Positions 41,882-48,703 of a stretch of DNA of 57,901 bases are shown one piece after another. The notes under the pieces were generated by a model. It ran no database searches. It saw only the letters and a program-made list of their open reading frames with translations, and was not told the origin of the DNA. Numbering within the stretch: position 1 is the first letter of the stretch; every line of letters starts with the position of its first letter. The position numbers and the translations under genes are program-made. The stretch lies in IMG/VR virus record IMGVR_UViG_3300047550_004781, positions 1 through 57,901 of that record; one strand, written 5' to 3'. The DNA comes from a virus.

Positions 41882-42576
41882 TGCAACAGAAACCCATTGT
41901 TGATAGTAAATTCCTTAACTTGTTGGAATTATTGCCTCCATTGGATTTACACCAAGGACCTTGGATATCAGGTGGATGTGCACGAAAACTCTGGTGCAAC
42001 CAACCATGGACAACCGGCGACATAGATGTATGGTTTAGGGACGAGCAGCAGCGACTCAATTGGAGCTGTCAATTGCATGGGAATTGCAGGGGTTGGCAAC
42101 ATAATAGTGCCGAACTAATACAAGTTTGCGATAGTGATAATGCCACAACCTACCAGATCTTACTGCCTCCCAAGGATAACAAATGGCAAACACATTGTCT
42201 CCTCCAGGAGGAACAGCCAGTCAAGATCCTGCTGGAATCAATCGGTCGCCAGGCCAAACCCTTGGTCACACATGATGAATTCTGCTTGCAATTAATTCGT
42301 GCTAGATATGTTGCCAATTTACACCAACTTTGGCAGGATTTTGATTTCACAGTGTGTTGTGTGGCCTTGGATGGCACAACATTGTATGCAGATGATGCAG
42401 CTGTAACACACATGCACAACAATCAATTGCATGTGAGGGATGGTATGGAACACATCAATCTACCCTTGCGTATTTTGAAGTATTACGCTTATGGGTTGGA
42501 TGCAGAGGATGAGTTATTGTTGTATGCGGCGCAAAAAATAAGCCAAGGAGATTGGACGTGGCCAGTTCAATACTAG
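41881..42576 (+). CDS. nucleotidyltransferase-fold protein
   Basis: 231 residues. Pol-beta-type core: PWISGGCARKLW then TTGDIDVWFRDE, the GG...DxD pattern of CCA-adding and related enzymes. A following strand and a C-terminal helical part (LRILKYYAYGLDAEDELLL) complete the usual layout. Substrate unknown. Overlaps the next gene by 19 bases. Confidence 0.7.
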   Translation: MQQKPIVDSKFLNLLELLPPLDLHQGPWISGGCARKLWCNQPWTTGDIDVWFRDEQQRLNWSCQLHGNCRGWQHNSAELIQVCDSDNATTYQILLPPKDNKWQTHCLLQEEQPVKILLESIGRQAKPLVTHDEFCLQLIRARYVANLHQLWQDFDFTVCCVALDGTTLYADDAAVTHMHNNQLHVRDGMEHINLPLRILKYYAYGLDAEDELLLYAAQKISQGDWTWPVQY

Positions 42577-42944
42577 AGATTGACAATATCATATGTGCCA
42601 GCCAACTGAGTGGTCAGCCTGTGACTGATCATGTGCTATGGACAGATAACAAATTATATCCGCTGGCTGCGGTGGACCATTGGATCATGCCCAAAAGGAT
42701 TTTTGTGATTCAATGGTATTGGCTCATGTTGCAGGGCAGACTGGGTATTGCATGTATGGATTTGGAAAATTGGAATGCCCAGTTGCAGATGTTCAATAGA
42801 CATATTGCGCACACACAGGATGTGCACCATTTGAATCTCATGGACACAATCCATGTGTATGTGAAAAAAAGATACAAATCTACCAACTGGGAAGAACAAT
42901 ATCGCATGTTCCATCTCGCGTTGGAGGGATGGAACCCTTGTTGA
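42558..42944 (+). CDS. unknown protein
   Basis: 128 residues from GTG 42558, with AAGGAG 8 nt upstream inside the preceding gene. Trp/His-rich and helical (FVIQWYWLMLQGRLGIACMD). No family recognised. Confidence 0.5.
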   Translation: MASSILEIDNIICASQLSGQPVTDHVLWTDNKLYPLAAVDHWIMPKRIFVIQWYWLMLQGRLGIACMDLENWNAQLQMFNRHIAHTQDVHHLNLMDTIHVYVKKRYKSTNWEEQYRMFHLALEGWNPC

Positions 42945-43070
42945 ACATGTAGAATGTGCGCACACTAACACAATATCTAATTTTTTCATATGTGGTATCC
43001 CGTTGCATAGCATGTAGCAGGAGAGGCGCATTGCTTGGCCTGTCAGGCAGCTGTTCATTTTCTCGAAAAA

Positions 43071-43077
43071 ATAAATA
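43071..43077 (+). promoter_or_regulatory. late-like ATAAATA box
   Basis: ATAAATA 23 nt before ATG 43101, with AGAGAGA as ribosome-binding region. The rest of 42945-43070 shows nothing recognisable. Confidence 0.5.
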
Positions 43078-43100
43078 CACAACACCCAAGAGAGACAGCC

Positions 43101-43412
43101 ATGAGCAGACCCAAGCCTCGAATTTTGATGACCAGCACCAACAACAAAACCTATGTGAGCGAACAGGTGATAGTTGTCAAATGTTTTTATACAGTTTGCT
43201 ATGACGGACAGCCCATTAGTTTAAAATCTATCCACAGTTTGTTGAGCGACCAAGCACCCAAATATCGCAAAACATGTTTTCCTGAATCACCAGGACACGC
43301 GCTCAATTTGGCTGCCAAACTAAATCAAATGTTCCGCACGGACAAATTTCAGGTTTTTGAGATGCAGCCCCTGGTTTGTGTGGACCCTGTCAAAAGCAAA
43401 AACAAAAATTGA
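43101..43412 (+). CDS. unknown conserved-type phage protein
   Basis: 103 residues from ATG 43101. Contains KYRKTCFPESPGHALNLAAK followed by a helix and strand, a motif seen in small proteins of large phages. Function unknown. The end overlaps the next frame by 37 bases. Confidence 0.5.
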   Translation: MSRPKPRILMTSTNNKTYVSEQVIVVKCFYTVCYDGQPISLKSIHSLLSDQAPKYRKTCFPESPGHALNLAAKLNQMFRTDKFQVFEMQPLVCVDPVKSKNKN

Positions 43413-43771
43413 TCCAACACCTACAAGATCAGATCATTCAACAGCTTGTTTGCCTTTGCTCGCATCAAGATCCTCACTGTGAATGGTGGGACAGCCACCC
43501 TCCTGCGATCCAACAAATATTTTTCAACAACCACTCACTCAAGCTAACATATGTGGGATTCCAAGTTCTCAGCAAATTGTATCAATATTGGGCATGTGAT
43601 CTGCCACCAAACTGGCCAGTTATGTGCAATCAGGGACAAACTTTGCTGCGCCTCCACCACGATATACACATGCCCTACTATTGGAATCACAAAAAGTTCT
43701 ATGTTTTTTGTCAAACCACTGCTTTTGAAATGCAAATCATGGGCATGGAACAGTGGATCAAAAACCACTGA
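43376..43771 (+). CDS. unknown conserved-type phage protein
   Basis: 131 residues; the first possible start is TTG 43376. Cys-rich N terminus (CGPCQKQ, CLCSHQDPHCEWW) and a C-terminal KFYVFCQTTAFEMQIMG of the F-Y/W-F-tail type. LRLHHDIHMPYYW in the middle is distinctive. No family assigned. Confidence 0.5.
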   Translation: MCGPCQKQKQKLIQHLQDQIIQQLVCLCSHQDPHCEWWDSHPPAIQQIFFNNHSLKLTYVGFQVLSKLYQYWACDLPPNWPVMCNQGQTLLRLHHDIHMPYYWNHKKFYVFCQTTAFEMQIMGMEQWIKNH

Positions 43772-43781
43772 AAATCCATGA

Positions 43782-43809
43782 TTGACACATTCTTGTTTGC
43801 GTGTATATT
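43782..43809 (+). promoter_or_regulatory. early-type promoter for the MoxR/VWA pair
   Basis: TTGACA (43782-43787), 16-nt spacer, TATATT (43804-43809); AAGGA then ATG 43840. Confidence 0.65.
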
Positions 43810-43839
43810 GGGTATATTAGTGGAACAAGGAATGGCCCA

Positions 43840-45039
43840 ATGAGCACCAAGATCAACACAATTACGTCAGTGAGCCCCAGCCGGCTCAAGAGTATGATTA
43901 TTCATTCGATTGAAAGGCGTAGGCCTTTGTTCATCAGTGGTCCTCCAGGCATTGGCAAGAGTGATGTGGTTGCAGAAGTAGCACGCATGCAGAACCGTCC
44001 ATTGATTGACATTCGGCTTCCACTGCTGGAAGCCACTGATATTCGTGGTCTGCCACACTTGGCAGAAGTGACTATTCGTGATGCAGAAGGCAATCTGGTC
44101 ATGAACGAGAGCAACGTGCCTCTTACTGAAAAGGTGTTCAAGTGGAGCACGCCCAGCGATCTGCCCACTGATCCCAACAGCAGGGCATTGGTGTTTTTTG
44201 ATGAGATGAGTTCTGCCCCGCCCTCAGTGCAGGCTGCAACCTATCAGATCATTCTCAATCGAAAGATTGGCACATATGAGCTGCCTGATGATGTGGTGAT
44301 TGTGGCAGCCGGCAACCGTGTCAAGGACAAGGGGGTTGCCTACAACATGCCCACACCCCTGGCCAATCGTTTCATTCATACTACTCTGCATGTGGATTTT
44401 GACGATTGGCAGGAATGGGCCATTCTCAATCGCATCCATCAGGATGTTGTGGGTTACCTTACCTTTCAGCCCAATGACCTGTTTGATTTTGATCCACGTC
44501 GAGAAAGCTATGCTTTTGCTACGCCACGTAGTTGGAGTTTTGTGAGTGATCTCATCTACGAACGCAAGGCAGATGGAACCCTGGGTGACACAAGCCTACC
44601 TGCTGACATCCTGGGCGACATGATCAAGGGCACAGTGGGTGAAGGACCTGCCATCAAATTCCTTACCTATCGCAAGCAGGCAAACAACTTGCCTCGTGCC
44701 CGGGATATCCTGGATGGTACTGTTACCCAGCTCAAGGTCAAGCAAATTGACATCATGTATTCGTTGAGCACCAGCCTTGTTTATGCACTCATGGATGACA
44801 ACAACAAGGCTGTGGCAGCAGCCAAGAATGGGGACAAAAATAGTCATGTCACAGTGTTTGAGCACACCAACAATTTTTTCCAGTTTATCATGGATAACTT
44901 TGAAGATGAGCTGGTAGTGATGGCTGCGCGATCGTTTATGCTGAGCACACGCACCAACCCAATTCGTGTAAACATGATCAAGAATTGGCCAACGTTTGTG
45001 AAAAAATACAGTCAACTGCTACCCAGCTTTAATTACTGA
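43840..45039 (+). CDS. MoxR-type AAA+ ATPase
   Basis: 399 residues from ATG 43840. Walker A ISGPPGIGKSDVV, Walker B ALVFFDEMSSAP, sensor 1 VVIVAAGNR, then ANRFIH arginine-finger region. MoxR ATPases act as chaperones with VWA partners, and the partner gene is next. Typical length. A right-end-like hairpin separates the two genes. Confidence 0.88.
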   Translation: MSTKINTITSVSPSRLKSMIIHSIERRRPLFISGPPGIGKSDVVAEVARMQNRPLIDIRLPLLEATDIRGLPHLAEVTIRDAEGNLVMNESNVPLTEKVFKWSTPSDLPTDPNSRALVFFDEMSSAPPSVQAATYQIILNRKIGTYELPDDVVIVAAGNRVKDKGVAYNMPTPLANRFIHTTLHVDFDDWQEWAILNRIHQDVVGYLTFQPNDLFDFDPRRESYAFATPRSWSFVSDLIYERKADGTLGDTSLPADILGDMIKGTVGEGPAIKFLTYRKQANNLPRARDILDGTVTQLKVKQIDIMYSLSTSLVYALMDDNNKAVAAAKNGDKNSHVTVFEHTNNFFQFIMDNFEDELVVMAARSFMLSTRTNPIRVNMIKNWPTFVKKYSQLLPSFNY

Positions 45040-45052
45040 AACACTGACAAGG

Positions 45053-45084
45053 GAGCCACAGCCCTAGAGGGCTGTGGTAGTTCA
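45053..45084 (+). repeat. solo IS605 right-end hairpin between moxR and vwa genes
   Basis: CCACAGCCC-TAGA-GGGCTGTGG then TAGTTCAC, matching the right ends at 25042-25074 and 37977-38007. No element around it. It may terminate or moderate transcription between partners. Confidence 0.65.
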
Positions 45085-45112
45085 CACTGGATAGCATAAT
45101 GGGAGATATTTT

Positions 45113-46369
45113 ATGAGCACCAACACTGACATTCTGATCAATATCAAGAAGGCCCGACTGGACCTATTGTTGAACCATCCGTTTTTTGGATCTCTGATCA
45201 TGCAGATGCCTTTGCAAGAAGTCACCTGGTGCCCTACTGCGGCTGTGGATGGTAGATACATCTATTGGAATCGTGAGTTTTTCAAGGGGTTGACAGTACC
45301 GGAAATCATTTTTGTTCTGGCCCATGAAATAATGCACATTGCTTATGACCACCTGGGGCGTCGCAGCCATCGAGATCCAGAATACTGGAATATGGCCAAT
45401 GACTATGTGATCAATAGCATGCTCCACAACGAAAAGATCGGCGTTATGCCCACCAAGACCGTGCCAGACAAGGATGGTAACGGTACAGTCAGTCAGCGAG
45501 TGGGTCTATATGACAAACGTTATCAAGGCTGGACAAGTGAAGCAGTGTATGACGATCTGCAAAAGCGTAAAGTCTCCAAACAACTTACTTTGGATGTGCA
45601 TCTGGAGCTGGGTAATGATCAGCTGGGAGAAAAAGGCAGGAGCACCCAGGATTCACAAGGTACACCTGTTGTTATGTCTGAAAATGAGCTCAAGGACATC
45701 AGAGATGAACTCAAAACCAAGATTTTACAGGCTGCTCAGGCTGCTCAAGCGGCAGGCAGTTTGCCTGCCGGTATTGCACGTTTGGTGGATCACCTGGTGG
45801 AAGCCAAGATCAACTGGCGTGATTATATTCAACAGAGCATCCAAAGCCAGCTCACAGCAGATTATGCCTGGCACAAACCCAGCCGTAGGCACATGGGCAG
45901 CGATATTATCTTCCCCAGTTTGATCAAGGAGGATACAATAGACGTGGAAATCAGCATTGACCAAAGTGGTAGTATTACCCGAGAAATGGCGCGTGACTTC
46001 CTAAGTGAGGTTATGGGAATTACGCAACAATATTCATCATATCAGATTGCAGTAAGCACGTTCGATACAAAACTGTATAATCGGCAGGTGTTTACTGAGG
46101 ACAACATTGATGACATGCTCACTTATGAACCCAAGGGCGGGGGTGGCACTCGAATTTCAGTGGTGTTTGACTATTTGAAGAAAAACGACATTGAACCCAA
46201 ACTGCTGATAATCTTCACTGACCTGGAAGACAACGACCATGGAGATCCCAACTACTGCGATACACTTTGGTTAATCAATAACCCCTGGGACAAGAAAATC
46301 CTACCTCAACATGGATCTTGGGTGCGATATGAACAGGCTCAGGGGGTTACCGAAACAGGCTCGGTTTAA
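45113..46369 (+). CDS. VWA-like protein with metallopeptidase motif
   Basis: 418 residues. N half is a putative metallopeptidase domain with VLAHEIMHIAYDH (HExxH). C half is a VWA domain with MIDAS EISIDQSGSITREMA, then STFDTKLY, GGGGTRISVVFDYL and IIFTDLEDND. The MoxR ATPase gene just upstream is the standard partner. Likely a remodelling module; target unknown. Confidence 0.88.
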   Translation: MSTNTDILINIKKARLDLLLNHPFFGSLIMQMPLQEVTWCPTAAVDGRYIYWNREFFKGLTVPEIIFVLAHEIMHIAYDHLGRRSHRDPEYWNMANDYVINSMLHNEKIGVMPTKTVPDKDGNGTVSQRVGLYDKRYQGWTSEAVYDDLQKRKVSKQLTLDVHLELGNDQLGEKGRSTQDSQGTPVVMSENELKDIRDELKTKILQAAQAAQAAGSLPAGIARLVDHLVEAKINWRDYIQQSIQSQLTADYAWHKPSRRHMGSDIIFPSLIKEDTIDVEISIDQSGSITREMARDFLSEVMGITQQYSSYQIAVSTFDTKLYNRQVFTEDNIDDMLTYEPKGGGGTRISVVFDYLKKNDIEPKLLIIFTDLEDNDHGDPNYCDTLWLINNPWDKKILPQHGSWVRYEQAQGVTETGSV

Positions 46370-46539
46370 AACCTAGCCCGGCCCTATATTGGTTCACATG
46401 TGAAACTCATGTGCTATCATGATTGTGTGTTGCTTGGTTGTGTACACCCTATTTGTCCACCCTCATGTGCCCAACAAGTGACCACCTCTATATATCATAT
46501 GGTATCGAAACATAACTGGTGCTAGGATATATGACCACA

Positions 46540-46600
46540 GTTGGCAAAAAAGAGCCTACAGATTCAAGGGCTCTAGCCCTCTGGCTTTCCGCGGCGAGCA
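46540..46600 (-). mobile_element. solo IS605-type left end
   Basis: In reverse: TCGCCGCGGAAAGCC followed by hairpin AGAGGGCTAGAGCCCT, matching the left ends at 23789 and 56816. No tnpB or right end is attached. The remainder of 46370-46540 has no gene or clear structure. Confidence 0.6.
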
Positions 46601-46605
46601 ATAAT

Positions 46606-46635
46606 TTGACATAACCACACTCTGCTAGATATAAT
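46606..46635 (+). promoter_or_regulatory. early-type promoter with -10 next to a start codon
   Basis: TTGACA (46606-46611), 18-nt spacer, TATAAT (46630-46635); ATG 46641 lies 6 nt past the -10, so the message is probably leaderless. Confidence 0.65.
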
Positions 46636-46640
46636 CAATC

Positions 46641-46919
46641 ATGACTGATTCAACTGACCTGCAAACTCAACTCACAGAACTTGCTGTGCTACTCACAGGC
46701 AAGGTTGCAGAAATGCTGGCATATGCTGCCAAGGACATGGAACCCAGCAAGCGTGAAAAAATCTATCAGATGCTGGAAGACAGTCTAGCCACAGTGGTCA
46801 CCAACACTTTGTTCAAGACACCTATACTTCATAATACAAGAGGTATAGATCATTTGCGAGCCAACATGGATAGTTATGCTCACCAATTTGCACAGAGTTT
46901 TATCAAAAATGACATGTGA
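46641..46919 (+). CDS. small helical protein, leaderless start
   Basis: 92 residues, almost wholly helical (DLQTQLTELAVLLTGKVAEM and KREKIYQMLEDSLATVV). No family. The ATG coincides with the predicted transcription start. Its end overlaps the next GTG (ATGTGA). Confidence 0.55.
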   Translation: MTDSTDLQTQLTELAVLLTGKVAEMLAYAAKDMEPSKREKIYQMLEDSLATVVTNTLFKTPILHNTRGIDHLRANMDSYAHQFAQSFIKNDM

Positions 46920-47158
46920 CAACTCTTAAATATGTTGTGAACTATCTTGTAACAATAGAATTCCCCAGCAACGATAGATTAGTGGACCTCAAGTTAGCCT
47001 TTTTGGAGAGCAAACTTGAGGACCTCTATGACGGTATCATCTTTGAGGTGCAGCACAACAGTGATCACAAACCCATCAAGGTCAACATTCAATTCCGCAA
47101 CCAGGAGGATCATCTGCATTGGTTGTTGAGTCAACCCATGTCCATGTTCCCATCCTAA
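46916..47158 (+). CDS. small unknown protein
   Basis: 80 residues from GTG 46916, coupled to the preceding gene. Alpha/beta pattern with long first strand (LKYVVNYLVTIEFPS) and a terminal FRNQEDHLHWLLSQP. No family recognised. Confidence 0.5.
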   Translation: MTTLKYVVNYLVTIEFPSNDRLVDLKLAFLESKLEDLYDGIIFEVQHNSDHKPIKVNIQFRNQEDHLHWLLSQPMSMFPS

Positions 47159-47179
47159 TTGATCCTCACGATAGATGGT

Positions 47180-47207
47180 TTGACATTGTAGACCAGGGTG
47201 TTATAAT
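47180..47207 (+). promoter_or_regulatory. consensus promoter with -10 next to a start codon
   Basis: TTGACA (47180-47185), 16-nt spacer, TATAAT (47202-47207). ATG 47214 is 7 nt past the -10, at the expected +1. Confidence 0.75.
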
Positions 47208-47213
47208 CTTCAC

Positions 47214-47771
47214 ATGAAAGATGAAATTTTTGTTTGCTTTGACGTAGAAAGCGATGGTCCCATACCAGGCGAATATAGCATGCTAAGCATGGGGGCAGTA
47301 GCCTTGAACAACCAAGGTGTTGAACTAGGCACATTTGATGTGAATTTGCATCTCTTGCCAGGAGCTCAACAAGATCCCAACACCATGGCATGGTGGGCCC
47401 GCAACCAGGACGCATATGATGATACCAGGATCAACCTTCTAGATCCCCAAGAGGCCATAAGTAATTTTGTCAAATGGGTCAAGGAGTTGCCAGGTATTCC
47501 AGTGGCTGTGGCATATCCTGCCGGATATGATTGGACGTTCCTCTATTGGTATATGATCAAATTTGCAGGAACAAGTCCTTTCAGTTTCAGCTGTTTGGAC
47601 ATGAAAACCCTGGCCATGAGTTTGCTCAACACCACATATAAGCAAAGCACCAAACGCAAATGGCCCAAGCAATGGAATAGCCCATTTCCACACACTCATC
47701 GTGGATTAGATGATGCACGCGAACAAGGATATAGTTTCATTCAAATGCTCAAGCACATGCAGTCACGGTAG
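47214..47771 (+). CDS. DnaQ-like 3'-5' exonuclease
   Basis: 185 residues. DEDDh-type motifs: CFDVESDGPIPG (D-x-E), VAYPAGYDWTFLYWYM (Exo II Asp) and HTHRGLDDAREQG (Exo III H...D). RNase T/oligoribonuclease-like size. The start codon lies at the predicted transcription start of a consensus promoter, so no ribosome-binding site is present. A strong terminator follows. Confidence 0.85.
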   Translation: MKDEIFVCFDVESDGPIPGEYSMLSMGAVALNNQGVELGTFDVNLHLLPGAQQDPNTMAWWARNQDAYDDTRINLLDPQEAISNFVKWVKELPGIPVAVAYPAGYDWTFLYWYMIKFAGTSPFSFSCLDMKTLAMSLLNTTYKQSTKRKWPKQWNSPFPHTHRGLDDAREQGYSFIQMLKHMQSR

Positions 47772-47800
47772 GTGTTGGACAGGGTTGGAAGTATAGACAC

Positions 47801-47835
47801 ACTCTCCCCGGCAAAATTGGGGAGAGTTTTGTTGT
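47801..47835 (+). terminator. intrinsic terminator
   Basis: ACTCTCCCC, loop GGCAAAATT, GGGGAGAGT, then TTTGTTGT. Nine-base perfect stem with a following T-rich run, 30 nt after the exonuclease gene. Confidence 0.88.
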
Positions 47836-48020
47836 GCTTGGCATAGGGCTTTCACACAGACTGGGGTTGCATGCGGTGTGCTACAGCACACGGAGTCGGT
47901 TGCTCTGATACCTCTCACACATGACCTCTCAAACATCACTTTGGTCATTCAGTGTGGGTGGCTGCGCAACAATTATCAATTGTTTCTACCAAATAATGTG
48001 ATTACTGAATATTTTTTTTT

Positions 48021-48047
48021 GGTGAACTACCACAGTGATAGTTCACC
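48021..48047. repeat. inverted pair of IS605-type right-end tips
   Basis: GGTGAACTA, loop CCACAGTGA, TAGTTCACC after a run of nine T. The arms equal the terminal TAGTTCAC of the elements in both orientations. Apart from this, the terminator and a short GTGTGC/GCACAC inverted repeat near 47876, the 377-base gap 47772-48148 holds no gene I can support. Confidence 0.55.
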
Positions 48048-48078
48048 TAAGAGCCTGTTTTCCAACCATCTTCCTATA

Positions 48079-48106
48079 TTGACATACATGTTTCCCGCAA
48101 TATTAT
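48079..48106 (+). promoter_or_regulatory. early-type promoter for small membrane genes
   Basis: TTGACA (48079-48084), 16-nt spacer, TATTAT (48101-48106); transcription start near 48113. Confidence 0.65.
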
Positions 48107-48148
48107 ATTGAATATAACCACTATAGATTATCAACTAGGCTAGCCAAA

Positions 48149-48325
48149 TTGACCAGTTTTTTATTTATGTTTGGACTACTGAATTTGGTCACTCCTGTTA
48201 TATGGGTTTGGAAAAATCTAGATAATTTGACAAATATCAATCTGCAACAAAGACTGACCATGCACAAATTATGGATAAGTGGGTTTGTTTTTTTGCTTGC
48301 TAGTGCAATCATGTGGATGATGTAG
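48149..48325 (+). CDS. small two-helix membrane protein
   Basis: 58 residues from TTG 48149 or 52 from ATG 48167. Two hydrophobic segments (FLFMFGLLNLVTPVIWVW and ISGFVFLLASAIMWMM) separated by a polar loop. Supported by the promoter just upstream and by the next membrane gene starting 2 nt after its stop. Function unknown. Confidence 0.5.
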   Translation: MTSFLFMFGLLNLVTPVIWVWKNLDNLTNINLQQRLTMHKLWISGFVFLLASAIMWMM

Positions 48326-48326
48326 A

Positions 48327-48446
48327 ATGTTCTGGGCATTGTTGGCTGTAGGTGTTTGGCTAATGGTGGGATTATTGTGTATTACATATTATGGCCACTG
48401 CCATATTTGTGGACTGGACGCGAGGACTAGACTTCACGTTGGGTGA
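48327..48446 (+). CDS. 39-residue membrane peptide
   Basis: ATG 48327, one hydrophobic segment (ALLAVGVWLMVGLLCITY) followed by HCHICGLDARTR, which could bind a metal. It overlaps the next gene by 56 bases in another frame. Supported only by position between two membrane genes. Confidence 0.4.
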   Translation: MFWALLAVGVWLMVGLLCITYYGHCHICGLDARTRLHVG

Positions 48447-48624
48447 CTTTTGCCTAATGTTGATACTGATTCCATTTGGGTTGTTATTTGTGTTTTGGTT
48501 TTTGGTGGAAGTTTGGGAAGACAAGATGGGAAAAATTTATAAAAACAAAAACAAAATCATATTAAGTGCCAGAAAAAGTGCCAAGATGCACAAGGCACTG
48601 ATTGCTGACAACTGGCCCAGCTAA
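48391..48624 (+). CDS. small membrane protein with basic C terminus
   Basis: 77 residues. One hydrophobic segment (LMLILIPFGLLFVFWFLVEV) and a Lys-rich cytoplasmic tail (KNKNKIILSARKSAKMHK). Fits an inner-membrane topology with C-in. A minimal IS605-type sequence begins 5 bp after its stop. Confidence 0.5.
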   Translation: MATAIFVDWTRGLDFTLGDFCLMLILIPFGLLFVFWFLVEVWEDKMGKIYKNKNKIILSARKSAKMHKALIADNWPS

Positions 48625-48628
48625 TCCA

Positions 48629-48678
48629 GTGAACTACTGTTGGTCTAAAGACACAACAGGCTTGCGCGGCGAAGGACT
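48629..48678 (-). mobile_element. about 50-bp minimal IS605 derivative (left end joined to right-end tip)
   Basis: In reverse: TTTAGT, CCTTCGCCGCGCAAGCC, hairpin CTGTTGTGTC/AGACCAACAG, then TAGTTCAC. It matches the left end of the IS605 at 11101 over about 45 bases, with only the last 8 bases of a right end. It lies between a membrane gene and guaB, 26 bp before the guaB start codon. Confidence 0.75.
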
Positions 48679-48703
48679 AAATTATACAAAGAGGATATGG
48701 TCA

